From an uncultured Neglectibacter sp. (lineage in GTDB: Bacteria; Bacillota; Clostridia; Oscillospirales; Acutalibacteraceae), in NCBI GenBank assembly GCA_904419785.1, contig CAJFSY010000008.1, positions 1 to 64,000 of the forward strand: a stretch of 64,000 bases of DNA. The letters are read 5' to 3'. Under the pieces are notes generated by a model, which worked only from the letters and a program-made list of their open reading frames with translations, was not told the origin of the DNA and did not search any database. The translations under genes were made by a program, and so were the position numbers. This document shows, piece after piece, positions 1 to 10,553 of the stretch (positions are counted from its first letter, which is position 1; each line of letters starts with the position of its first letter).

Positions 1-50
1 ATTTTCAAGGTCCTTATCGCTCTCAAGTTTTTTCTCTCAAGCGCTTAACT

Positions 51-79
51 ATCTTACCACATTCGGTTTTGTTTGTCAA
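51..79 (-). promoter_or_regulatory. sigma-A type promoter P2-like (TTGACA-N17-TAAGAT) pointing off the left edge
   Basis: Reverse complement reads TTGACA AACAAAACCGAATGTGG TAAGAT; near-copy of the promoter at 200-228. Confidence 0.75.
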
Positions 80-199
80 GCCCTTTTTTCAAGTTTTTTT
101 GAAGCCTTTCGACTTCAAATTCCAAACCTGTTCGTTACTCGCCTGAGTCGATCTCCAGGTTTTCTTTACTTGTTTGAGCTCTCTCTCGAGCGCTTAGAT

Positions 200-228
200 A
201 TGATACCACATGGAATTCTAAATGTCAA
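200..228 (-). promoter_or_regulatory. sigma-A type promoter P1-like (TTGACA-N17-TATCAT) pointing off the left edge
   Basis: Reverse complement reads TTGACA TTTAGAATTCCATGTGG TATCAT followed by AAGCGCTCGAGAG, as in the 51-79 copy. Confidence 0.75.
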
Positions 229-434
229 CGCTTTTTTACAATTTTTTTCAATTTTCTTTTCCTCCACCTTTTATAGTCCTTTTACTCTTATATAACCACA
301 AGAAATGCCTTGTTTCTACACTGCTTCTTTCCAGCCTCAGCAGATTTTGCCGGGAGACTTTTTCATGGTTCCGGAAAGAGTAATGCATAGAATTGGATTT
401 CTTTCTTTATATATGGGACAAAGGAGGCTTGTTT

Positions 435-566
435 ATGCGTTGGTTATTACAAGATCAAAGAAATAAAAGATTGCTTCACACTTTATGGCGTATGTTTATC
501 GTGGCTCTCGTAAACGTAATGGTTTTCTTAATGCTGTCTGCCGGGACATCTCAGCCGCTTTTTTAG
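435..566 (+). CDS. small hydrophobic protein, 43 aa (MRWLLQDQRNKRLLHTLWRMFIVALVNVMVFLMLSAGTSQPLF)
   Basis: ATG with AAGGAGG RBS 6 nt upstream, one predicted TM segment, followed by an intrinsic terminator at 599-635. Below the ORF-track size cut-off. Confidence 0.5.
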   Translation: MRWLLQDQRNKRLLHTLWRMFIVALVNVMVFLMLSAGTSQPLF

Positions 567-598
567 TTTGAGCTTCTATATAATATATATAAGTAGAA

Positions 599-635
599 AA
601 AGACTGCTCCCTGTTTTAAGAGAGCAGTCTTTTTT
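599..635 (+). terminator. intrinsic terminator
   Basis: AGACTGCTC...GAGCAGTCT stem followed by a T-run. Confidence 0.7.
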
Positions 636-638
636 AGG

Positions 639-2036
639 TCAATCCATATCCGCGGCCATACCGCCTGCACGGGCAATGGCTCTCTTTCGAATAAAGTAGA
701 AACACACCACCTCAATCAGCCCAGTAACAAGCCAAGTCACCGGGTAAGAGAGGAACAGCATAAAGAAGGTACGGTCCAGAGGGAATACAGTGTAAATCCA
801 CACCACCCGCAGCACACACACACCAAAGACGGATGCCATCATAGGCGTCAGGGACGAGCCCAGGCCACGCATAGCGCCCACCATAACGTTCATAATGCCA
901 CAGATAGCGTAAGGCGCACAGACCAAGAGCATCCGCTCCAAGCCGTAGGAGATAACCTCCGGATCGGTGGAGTAGATTTGCAGCAGCCAGGGTCCTGTCA
1001 AATAGGCGCCAATGCCTAGCACCAGGCCCACCAGAGTCACCAGGGCCAAGTTATACCACACCACTTTGGTGATGCGGTGGAACTTTTTGGCGCCGAAATT
1101 CTGGCCGGTAAAGCTGAGGGTAGACTGGGTAAAGGCATCCATAGCGGTCCACACAAAGCCCTCAATATTGCTGGCAGCAGTGGAACCTGCCATGGCGATG
1201 GAGCCAAAGGAGTTGATGGAGGACTGAATCAGCACGTTGGAGACGGAGAAGGTGGCGCCCTGGATTCCGGCGGGGATACCGATCTTTGTCATTTGCAGTA
1301 ATTTGTCTTTATGGATCTTAAGCTGCTTCAATTCTACTTTATATATAGTATCGCTTCGCACCAAGCACAACAATACCAGCCCGGCGGAGATGCACTGGGA
1401 GATCACCGTGGCGGTGGCAACGCCTGCCACGCCCATGTGCAGCACGATGACAAAAAACAAATTCAAGATCACGTTGACCACACCGGCGATCAACAGGAAA
1501 TACAAAGGCCGCTGGGTATCCCCTACTGCCCGCAGGATAGCCGCGCCGAAATTGTAGAGCATCATCACAGGCATGCCCACAAAATAGATGCACATATAAA
1601 GCACCGACTGGTCGATGACATCTTCTGGGGTAGCCATCAGCTCCAGCAGGGTCCGGGCCAGGAGAATGCCGATAAACACCAGCACCACACCGCTGATGAT
1701 GCTGATAAGCACCGCCGTATGTACTGTCTCGTGCAGGTCCTTGCGGTTGCCCGCTCCGTAATAACGGGCCACCAGCACATTGACGCCGATGGACAACCCG
1801 ATGAACAAGTTGACGATCAGGTTGATGAGGGCGCTGGTAGAGCCCACTGCCGCCAAAGCCTGGGACCCGGCGAACCGACCCGCCACAATAATATCGGCGG
1901 CGTTGAACAGCAGCTGCAAAATACCGGAAAGCGCCAACGGGATGGCGAACCGGATGATCTTGCCCACCAAGGGGCCGTTGGTCATATCGATCTCAAAGGA
2001 GTTCCGGTGGGCACCGGGACGAAAAGGAAATTTCAC
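639..2036 (-). CDS. MATE family efflux transporter
   Basis: Multi-TM protein with MATE-type N-terminus (MTNGPLVGKIIRFAIPLALSGILQLLFNAADIIVAGRF). Confidence 0.9.
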   Translation of the reverse strand: MKFPFRPGAHRNSFEIDMTNGPLVGKIIRFAIPLALSGILQLLFNAADIIVAGRFAGSQALAAVGSTSALINLIVNLFIGLSIGVNVLVARYYGAGNRKDLHETVHTAVLISIISGVVLVFIGILLARTLLELMATPEDVIDQSVLYMCIYFVGMPVMMLYNFGAAILRAVGDTQRPLYFLLIAGVVNVILNLFFVIVLHMGVAGVATATVISQCISAGLVLLCLVRSDTIYKVELKQLKIHKDKLLQMTKIGIPAGIQGATFSVSNVLIQSSINSFGSIAMAGSTAASNIEGFVWTAMDAFTQSTLSFTGQNFGAKKFHRITKVVWYNLALVTLVGLVLGIGAYLTGPWLLQIYSTDPEVISYGLERMLLVCAPYAICGIMNVMVGAMRGLGSSLTPMMASVFGVCVLRVVWIYTVFPLDRTFFMLFLSYPVTWLVTGLIEVVCFYFIRKRAIARAGGMAADMD

Positions 2037-2076
2037 AGCGTCATTCCTCCAAACAGATTTTCAAAGTTCCGCTTTC

Positions 2077-3519
2077 TTATAATTCAGCAGCTTCCTCCGC
2101 CAAGCGCCGCTTTTTGACCACGCGGGCCCGCACCGCAAAGAAGCAGATGGCCTCGAACAAGGCGGCCAATCCCCAGGTAATGGGATAAGAAGCATACAGC
2201 ACGCTCAAAGTAGGCCACCAGGCAAACACCGTAAACAGCCAGACGATCCGGAAGCCGCACACAAAGCTGATGGTGATCACCATGGGCACAAAAGAAGCGC
2301 CCAATCCGCGCAGAGTGCCTACCAGCACGCCCATCATGCCGCCGATGCATTGCAGGATGCACACGATCTCCATACGCTGCAAGCCATAAGAGATCACTTC
2401 CGCCTCGGTGGAATAAATGCTTAAAAGCTGGGCGCCCAGCAGGTAGCAGCCGATCCCCATCACCAGCCCTGTGCCGGTAACCAGCAGCAGGCACAAAATG
2501 AGGATGCGGTTCACCCGCTTGATCTTACCGGCGCCTATATTCTGGCCGGTAAAACTCAGGGCCGCTTGGGAAAAAGCATCCATAGCCGTGGAGACAAACC
2601 CTTCGATATTAGAAGCCGCTGTATTGCCCGCCATAGCGATGGAGCCGAAAGAGTTGATCGAGGACTGGATCAGCACGTTGGAAATGGAAAAAGACGCGCC
2701 CTGGATACCGGCAGGCAAACCGATCTTCGCCATACCCAAAAGCTTATCCTTTTTCACCCGCAGTTCACGCAGCCGCACTTGATATGGAGCGTGGCTGCGC
2801 ACCAGGCACAGAAGCACCAGGCTGGCTGACATGCACTGGGAAATCACCGTGGCGATGGCTACACCGGCCACGTCCAAGCCGCACACGATGACAAAAAACA
2901 AATTCAAAACTACATTGACCACACCGGCCAACAACAAGAAATACAAGGGCCGCTGGGTATCCCCCACCGCCCGCAGGATGGCCGCGCCAAAGTTATAGAG
3001 CATAGAAGCAGGTATACCGATAAAGTAAAGCCGCATATACAAGCAGGCCTGACCCAGCACTTCCTCGGGGGTGCCCATCAGCTCCAGCATGGGGGCCGCC
3101 AGGGAAATACCTATCACAAGCAGGATGCCGCCGAAGATCAAGCTGCTTAAAATAGAAGTATGTACCGTCTCCTCCAGGTCCTTATGATTGCCCCCTCCGT
3201 AATATTGGGCCACCAGCACGTTGGTGCCCACCGAAAGGCCAATGAACAAGTTGACGATCAAATTGATCAGCGCGCTGGTAGAGCCTACCGCCGCCAAAGC
3301 TCCGGGGCCGGAAAACCTTCCCACCACGATGATATCCGCCGCGTTGAACAGCAGCTGCAAAATACCCGAGATAGCCAGAGGAATGGCGAAACGGATAATC
3401 TTTCCCAGCAAGGGGCCGTTGGTCATGTCGATCTCATAAGAGCCCCGCAATCCCTTCCCCAATTTTAAAAACCGTATGATTTCAATCAAACTCCCTTCGT
3501 TCCGCGGGGACTTTCCCAA
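2077..3519 (-). CDS. MATE family efflux transporter (tandem paralog)
   Basis: Same family and very similar N-terminal half to 639-2036. Confidence 0.9.
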   Translation of the reverse strand: MGKSPRNEGSLIEIIRFLKLGKGLRGSYEIDMTNGPLLGKIIRFAIPLAISGILQLLFNAADIIVVGRFSGPGALAAVGSTSALINLIVNLFIGLSVGTNVLVAQYYGGGNHKDLEETVHTSILSSLIFGGILLVIGISLAAPMLELMGTPEEVLGQACLYMRLYFIGIPASMLYNFGAAILRAVGDTQRPLYFLLLAGVVNVVLNLFFVIVCGLDVAGVAIATVISQCMSASLVLLCLVRSHAPYQVRLRELRVKKDKLLGMAKIGLPAGIQGASFSISNVLIQSSINSFGSIAMAGNTAASNIEGFVSTAMDAFSQAALSFTGQNIGAGKIKRVNRILILCLLLVTGTGLVMGIGCYLLGAQLLSIYSTEAEVISYGLQRMEIVCILQCIGGMMGVLVGTLRGLGASFVPMVITISFVCGFRIVWLFTVFAWWPTLSVLYASYPITWGLAALFEAICFFAVRARVVKKRRLAEEAAEL

Positions 3520-3563
3520 TCAAAATGAAAAAGAGTTGCCCGCTGTTTCTGGGAGGTGTTGGG

Positions 3564-4211
3564 TCAATAGCCCAGCTCTTCCCCTACCAATATCACACGA
3601 ATGCGGTCGGTACGCTGATAGCCCGTGACCACATACTGACAGCACATGCGCTTTTCCGAGGCACAGCCTGCCGTCATGGAGCCGTCCCACGCAGCGCAGC
3701 GTCCTATACGGGAACAAGGCGTGTGCGTTTCCAGCCGCACGCCATTGGCTGGGGCTGCCATACATTTTACCCGCAGAACAGCTTCATCCAGGTCACGCAC
3801 GATCTTATTCACGCCCGCTACCACGATCACCCGTTTCGGCCCAAAGATCAGGGCCGCTACCCGGTTGCCGTTGCCGTCCACATTATAGAGCTCTCCCTCT
3901 TCTGTGATAGCGTTGCTGCTGGTGAGGAACACGTCTGCGGAAAACGTCTTTCGGTAAGCTTCCTGAGGGTCCATAGACTCCCTATCCAAAAACTCATATT
4001 CCCCGCTTTTCAGCAGATCACGCACACCGGTTTCCGCCAGGGTCATGGAACCCCCGCAGCTTACCACTTCCCCGGGATGGAGCATTTCTTTTACAGCTTT
4101 CACAGCCTCTTCCCGGTTAGCCACATACATCGCCGGTATCCTGTTTTTTGCCAGGGCTTTCAACGTGCGTTCCACTTGGGCTTGCCGCACGAACCCCACA
4201 TTTCCGTCCAT
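3564..4211 (-). CDS. LUD domain (LutC/YkgG-like, DUF162) protein
   Basis: Start at ATG 4211 with GGGAGG RBS; motifs VSCGGSMTLAETG, SSNAITEEGELYNVDGNGNRVAALIFGPKRVIVVAGVNKIV. Confidence 0.85.
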   Translation of the reverse strand: MDGNVGFVRQAQVERTLKALAKNRIPAMYVANREEAVKAVKEMLHPGEVVSCGGSMTLAETGVRDLLKSGEYEFLDRESMDPQEAYRKTFSADVFLTSSNAITEEGELYNVDGNGNRVAALIFGPKRVIVVAGVNKIVRDLDEAVLRVKCMAAPANGVRLETHTPCSRIGRCAAWDGSMTAGCASEKRMCCQYVVTGYQRTDRIRVILVGEELGY

Positions 4212-4387
4212 AATCAATCCTCCCAAAAGTTCTAGTCTCACAGGGAAACTCCCAATGCTTCCCCGTCCCATGGCTCGGGTTTTTGATTCTCCCCGAAGAC
4301 GATGGTTGCTTCTGCGACTATTGTACCGCAGCGGCTAAGTGAAATCAAGGGCTGGGGAAAAAAGACTTCCCAACCTGACAAGTTAAA

Positions 4388-4425
4388 AAAGAAAAAGGCT
4401 CTGGGCAGCTGCCCAAAGCCTTAAA
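4388..4425 (-). terminator. intrinsic terminator
   Basis: AAGGCTTTGGGCAGCTGCCCAGAGCCTT stem plus T-rich run on the minus strand. Confidence 0.7.
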
Positions 4426-4432
4426 ATTCAAT

Positions 4433-5014
4433 TTACGCCTTGAAGCCCAAGAACAAGTCCATCACACGCTCTTTCTGGGACACGTTAGCTTCATTGGTGC
4501 TGGTGTCGGTATAGATCATCATATATTTACCATTCTCGTTCAATGTAGCGGGAATCTCTTTGTCCAGCAAAGTGAAGAAACCTTGGGATTTCACACTATC
4601 CCAACAAGCCTGGCCCTGCTCGTCCAGATTCTCCACATCATATTCGTAAACCTCTACCTGAACCGTGCTTCCATTCAAATGGAACCGATAACGAAAACCG
4701 CCTACAGCGCCGATGGTTTCATAGGCCATTTCCGTGGGCTCGCCAGTGACCCCTCGGTTAGCTTCCAAATACTGGCAAAGGCCATCCAGGGTATCGTCAA
4801 AATCCTTGTCCGACACAGGATCGGGCTGAGCTGCTTCAGGCTGGCTTTCAGTGCCGCTTTCCACACCGCTGGAAACGCCGCTTTCCCCGCCGGATACAGC
4901 GGAGGACGATGTGCCCAGGTCCAACGTGGGAAGCTGCTCGACCGTACCGGTACAGGCTGTAAGGGTCAAGGCCAGGGCCAGAGCGGCGGCCGCAGCCAAT
5001 AACTTTTTCATCAT
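4433..5014 (-). CDS. putative lipoprotein, unknown function
   Basis: Signal peptide with lipobox-like LTLTACTG; start near 5011-5014. Confidence 0.75.
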   Translation of the reverse strand: MMKKLLAAAAALALALTLTACTGTVEQLPTLDLGTSSSAVSGGESGVSSGVESGTESQPEAAQPDPVSDKDFDDTLDGLCQYLEANRGVTGEPTEMAYETIGAVGGFRYRFHLNGSTVQVEVYEYDVENLDEQGQACWDSVKSQGFFTLLDKEIPATLNENGKYMMIYTDTSTNEANVSQKERVMDLFLGFKA

Positions 5015-5032
5015 GAGGGTTCCTCCAAAAAC

Positions 5033-5070
5033 GCAAAAAAATGAAAAATGCCGGACCCTAAGGGTCCGGC
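5033..5070 (-). terminator. intrinsic terminator of the tRNA unit
   Basis: GCCGGACCC TTA GGGTCCGGC followed by T-rich run on the minus strand. Confidence 0.75.
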
Positions 5071-5075
5071 GCTTG

Positions 5076-5150
5076 TGGTGACCCGGACGAGAATCGAACT
5101 CGTGTTACCGCCGTGAAAGGGCGGTGTCTTAACCGCTTGACCACCGGGCC
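5076..5150 (-). tRNA. tRNA-Glu (anticodon TTC)
   Basis: Cloverleaf from reverse complement GGCCCGGTGGTCAAGCGGTTAAGACACCGCCCTTTCACGGCGGTAACACGAGTTCGATTCTCGTCCGGGTCACCA; CCA encoded. Confidence 0.95.
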
Positions 5151-5154
5151 ATAT

Positions 5155-5231
5155 TGGTAGCGGCAAATGGATTTGAACCATCGACACTTCGGGTATGAAC
5201 CGAATGCTCTAGCCAACTGAGCTATGCCGCC
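5155..5231 (-). tRNA. tRNA-Met (anticodon CAT)
   Basis: Cloverleaf from reverse complement GGCGGCATAGCTCAGTTGGCTAGAGCATTCGGTTCATACCCGAAGTGTCGATGGTTCAAATCCATTTGCCGCTACCA; anticodon loop TTCATAC; CCA encoded. Confidence 0.95.
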
Positions 5232-5355
5232 ATATCTGCGCTCCACCTTTCACGGATGGAGCGCTACCAATTATAATCGAACTTTTATGATTTGTCAAGA
5301 GCTTTTTCCCGGTTTTTTTTGGAAATCCGAAAAAAATCTTTTAAACCGTCAATCC

Positions 5356-6858
<1,503 letters not shown>

Positions 6859-6951
6859 TCATCTATTAAGTGATTATTATACCATTCGTTTTCTAGTTTT
6901 GCAAGGATTTTTCCCCATCCTTCTTCTTATGTTTTATTTTTCTCAAACCCA

Positions 6952-6980
6952 TTGACAAGTTTCCTGTTTTGCTCTATGTT
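6952..6980 (+). promoter_or_regulatory. sigma-A promoter of the MFS gene (TTGACA-N17-TATGTT)
   Basis: Consensus -35, 17-bp spacer, -10 upstream of ATG 7035. Confidence 0.65.
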
Positions 6981-7034
6981 TAGTTCGATACCCACCTTTA
7001 TGTTTCTGCTATTTTAAAACGAGGGGCTTTTTTT

Positions 7035-8228
7035 ATGATACGTTATTTTTCCCGTCTTTCTGATACCGGCAAGCAGGCCATCATCCTTACCGGCGGCAAC
7101 AGTTTATTCTGGTTTGCCTGGGCTGTGGGGTCTTATCAGGCCGTTTACTTGCAGCAAGTGGGGTTTTCCGCTTCGCAGCTAGGACTTTTAAACGCTTTGA
7201 CATCTGCTGTTACCATTGCATCCCTGGCGTTTTGGGGCATGGTCAGCGACCGCATCGGTTCCCTGCGGCGAGTGCTTTTTACCCTTCTTGTGACCAGCTT
7301 CGCTTTTTACGCCCTGATCCCTGTCATCCCTACCGGGCTTCCTTATTCCTCTATCCTCTTTCTTACCCTGGTGCCCATCATCTATTTCTTTCGAGGGTCT
7401 GTTTCTACTTACGCGGAAAATATTCTGGTGCGCAACTCTAATGAGCTCCATCTGAACTACGGCGCCTTACGCTGTGTGGGTTCTCTGCTGTTTACCATCA
7501 GCGGCCTGTTGATCTCTTTGCTGCTGCCTTTTGTGGGCGTGCCCGCTACGTTCTGGCTTTCCGCGGTTTTGATCATCCCCGTATTGGTGCTCACCATCAA
7601 ATCAAGAGAACCGAACGCCCGGCCTGTGAAGAAAAAGGAAAAGCTAGACCTCTCTTCCCTCTTTAAAAACAAAGCCTACATTTCCCTTCTCTTTTTCGGC
7701 TTCTTATTTTATATTGCCGTCAACTGCGAAAACTCCTTTCTGCCCTACTTTCTGAACAGCAACAACATTTCCTCCGACCTTTATGTGCTGGTGCTGGCTT
7801 ACCGCGCCTTGCTGGAAGTCCCCTTCCTGGTGCTGATGGTGCGTTTGCGCCGCAAATTTCCGCTGGGCCTGCTGGTGGCTGTGTCCGCTGTGCTGATGGC
7901 TGTGGAATGCCTTTGCTTGGGATTTTTCGCTAACTCCCTGCTTTCCGTTATTATCTGCGCCACCTTTTTCGGGTTGGGCAACGGCCTTTATATCGGTTCT
8001 TCTTTAAACTATGTCTACGAACTGGCCCCTGCCAATCTGAAAGCCAGCGCCCAAGCCTTCTTTTCCGCTGTCTCTTCCGTGGCCGGAATCCTGGGCAACC
8101 TGGGCGGCGGCCTTGTATTTGACGCCATCGGCGCCAATCCCTTTTATCTGGCTGTGGCGGGAGTGTTCCTCTTGAGCGTGGCTTTGTTCCTGTTTACACA
8201 GCGCAAGACACTGCTTGTGAAAAGTTGA
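7035..8228 (+). CDS. MFS transporter
   Basis: About 12 TM segments; MFS-type loop FWGMVSDRIGSLRRVLF. Confidence 0.88.
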   Translation: MIRYFSRLSDTGKQAIILTGGNSLFWFAWAVGSYQAVYLQQVGFSASQLGLLNALTSAVTIASLAFWGMVSDRIGSLRRVLFTLLVTSFAFYALIPVIPTGLPYSSILFLTLVPIIYFFRGSVSTYAENILVRNSNELHLNYGALRCVGSLLFTISGLLISLLLPFVGVPATFWLSAVLIIPVLVLTIKSREPNARPVKKKEKLDLSSLFKNKAYISLLFFGFLFYIAVNCENSFLPYFLNSNNISSDLYVLVLAYRALLEVPFLVLMVRLRRKFPLGLLVAVSAVLMAVECLCLGFFANSLLSVIICATFFGLGNGLYIGSSLNYVYELAPANLKASAQAFFSAVSSVAGILGNLGGGLVFDAIGANPFYLAVAGVFLLSVALFLFTQRKTLLVKS

Positions 8229-8251
8229 TCTCTTTTCTTTGCCATAACGCA

Positions 8252-8284
8252 AAAAAGGACGTGTTTTCCACACGTCCTTTTTTA
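8252..8284. terminator. bidirectional intrinsic terminator
   Basis: AAAAAAGGACGTGT TTTCC ACACGTCCTTTTTT between convergent genes. Confidence 0.85.
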
Positions 8285-8317
8285 TTTCTTGAAAACTTTT
8301 CCGATGCAGGTCCTTCT

Positions 8318-9595
8318 TTACCGGATAGCGTCCTTGCCGCCCATATACATGCGCAGGGGCTCGGGGATTTTGATGCTGCCGTCGGCTTGGAGATTGTTCT
8401 CCAAAAACGCGATGAGCATCCGGGGCGGGGCCACCACGGTGTTGTTCAAGGTGTGGGCAAAGTAATTGCCTTCCTTACCCTTGATGCGGATACCCAGCCG
8501 CCGGGCCTGGGCGTCTCCCAGGTTAGAGCAGCTTCCCACTTCGAAATATTTCTTCTGCCGGGGAGACCATGCTTCCACGTCGATGCTCTTCACTTTCAAA
8601 TCGGCCAGGTCACCAGAGCAGCATTCCAAAGTGCGCACCGGAATCTCCATAGAACGGAACAGTTCTACAGTATAGCTGTAAAGTTTATGGAACCAGTCCA
8701 TGCTTTCCTCGGGCTTGCAGACTACGATCATTTCCTGCTTCTCAAACTGGTGGATACGGTATACGCCCCGCTCCTCAATGCCGTGCGCGCCCACTTCTTT
8801 CCGGAAGCAGGGGGAATAACTGGTAAGGGTTTGGGGCAAAGATTCTTCAGGCAAAATGGTATCGATGAATTTGCCGATCATAGAGTGTTCGCTGGTACCG
8901 ATCAGGTACAGGTCCTCCCCTTCGATCTTATACATCATGTTTTCCATTTCGGCAAAGCTCATAACGCCGGTGACCACATCGCTGCGGATCATGAAAGGAG
9001 GCACGCAATAGGTAAAGCCCTTGTCGATCATGAAATCCCGGGCATAGGACAAAATGCCGGAATGGAGCCGGGCAATATCGCCCATCAGATAATAGAAGCC
9101 ATTGCCGCTGGTCTTGCGGGCGCTGTCCAGGTCAATGCCGTTAAAGCGCTCCATAATATCGGTATGATAAGGCACCTCATACTCCGGCACAGCAGGCTCG
9201 CCGAAACGCTGCACTTCCACATTCTCGCTGTCATCTTTGCCGATGGGCACAGAATCGTCGATGATGTTGGGGATGACCAGCATCCGCTTGCGGATTTCCT
9301 GGGTCATCTCGTTTTCTTTGCGCTCCATTTCTTCCAGTTCCCCGGCGATGGCGGCTACTTTCTTCTTGGTTTCTTCCGCCTCGTCTTTTTTGCCCTGGCT
9401 CATCAGCTTGCCGATCTCTTTGCTGATGGTGTTCCGCTGCTGCCGCAGCTCGTCGCCCCGAGCCTTGGAAGCACGGAACTGAGCGTCCAATTCCAGGACT
9501 TCATCCACCAAAGGAAGCTTTTCATCCTGGAATTTCTTTTTGATGTTTTCCTTTACCAGTTCCGGATTCGACCGGACAAGTTTCATATCAAGCAT
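8318..9595 (-). CDS. serS: serine--tRNA ligase
   Basis: MLDMKLVRSNPELVKENIKKKF N-terminus, class II aaRS motifs (SPCFRKEVGAHG, GEEDLYLIGTSEHS-like core). Confidence 0.97.
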   Translation of the reverse strand: MLDMKLVRSNPELVKENIKKKFQDEKLPLVDEVLELDAQFRASKARGDELRQQRNTISKEIGKLMSQGKKDEAEETKKKVAAIAGELEEMERKENEMTQEIRKRMLVIPNIIDDSVPIGKDDSENVEVQRFGEPAVPEYEVPYHTDIMERFNGIDLDSARKTSGNGFYYLMGDIARLHSGILSYARDFMIDKGFTYCVPPFMIRSDVVTGVMSFAEMENMMYKIEGEDLYLIGTSEHSMIGKFIDTILPEESLPQTLTSYSPCFRKEVGAHGIEERGVYRIHQFEKQEMIVVCKPEESMDWFHKLYSYTVELFRSMEIPVRTLECCSGDLADLKVKSIDVEAWSPRQKKYFEVGSCSNLGDAQARRLGIRIKGKEGNYFAHTLNNTVVAPPRMLIAFLENNLQADGSIKIPEPLRMYMGGKDAIR

Positions 9596-9697
9596 GATAA
9601 ACCCTCCTAGTCCCTGTAGGACATAAGTTTTTTAATATAGAAAATGGAACGCCGAAAGCGCGTAAGAATTCCACAGCTTTTTCGTTTCTCGTGGATT

Positions 9698-10540
9698 TTA
9701 TCCCATATGCAGATCATGGAGCAGGTTCTGCAAGTCCTCTTCTCCATAAAACTCGATCTGTAAAGTGCCTTTTTTCTTGGTACCAGCCACTTTTACCTTG
9801 CGGTTCAAGTATTCCCCTACCGCAAGCTGGGCTTCCTCGAAATACTGGTTCTTTTTCGGATTCTTGGCCAACGCTTCTTTTTGCTCGTTCATACGTTTGG
9901 CCAAGGCTTCCAGCTCTCGGACGGATGCCCCTTCTTTGGCTTTTTTGGCCCCCAGGCGCATTCCTTCCTCTGTTTTAAAGCTGAGAAGCGTCCGAGCATG
10001 TCCGGCGGTGATCTCCCCATTCTCCAGCATTTGCTGGATATCTTCCGGCAGGTTCAAAAGCCGCAGGGCGTTTGTGATGGCCGGACGGGATTTTCCCACT
10101 GCCTGGGAAACTTCTTCCTGCGTGAAATCCTGGGCCTCGATCAAGGTGCGGTAACCTCTGGCCTCTTCCAAGGGGGTCAAGTCCTCCCGCTGCAAGTTCT
10201 CGATCAAGGCGAAGAGCATTTCTTCTGTATCGCTCATTTCCCGAATCACCGCGGGCACTTCCGTCAGGCCAGCCATACGGGCAGCCCGCCAGCGCCGCTC
10301 ACCTGCCACGATCCGGTAGCCTCCCGTTATCATGGGCCGCAGCAGCAAGGGCTGGAGCACCCCATGCTGGGAAATGGAATCCGCCAGTTCCGAAAGGGCT
10401 TCGCTGTCAAACTCCTTTCGGGGCTGGTCCCGGTTGGGCTCGATCTCGCTGACCCGCACACTGACAGCGCCTTCGGTGCTCTCCGCAGTATTTTCCGCGA
10501 AAATCGCGTCCAATCCTTTGCCAAGTCCTCGTTTTTTCAA
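9698..10540 (-). CDS. parB: chromosome-partitioning protein ParB/Spo0J
   Basis: KKRGLGKGLDAIF start, VAGERRWRAARMAGL, HTH GKSRPAITNALRLLNLP...AGHARTLL; directly downstream of soj. Confidence 0.95.
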   Translation of the reverse strand: MKKRGLGKGLDAIFAENTAESTEGAVSVRVSEIEPNRDQPRKEFDSEALSELADSISQHGVLQPLLLRPMITGGYRIVAGERRWRAARMAGLTEVPAVIREMSDTEEMLFALIENLQREDLTPLEEARGYRTLIEAQDFTQEEVSQAVGKSRPAITNALRLLNLPEDIQQMLENGEITAGHARTLLSFKTEEGMRLGAKKAKEGASVRELEALAKRMNEQKEALAKNPKKNQYFEEAQLAVGEYLNRKVKVAGTKKKGTLQIEFYGEEDLQNLLHDLHMG

Positions 10541-10553
10541 TGGACCTCCCCCT

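Noticed and set aside
5058-5246. 62-aa ORF GGIAQLARAFGSYPKCRWFKS...PVVKRLRHRPFTAVTRVRFSSG
   Set aside because: It is a translation through the two tRNA genes, a well-known spurious protein type.
8225-9610. 461-aa plus-strand ORF opposite serS
   Set aside because: Antisense of serS; His-rich composition typical of a GC-driven shadow frame.
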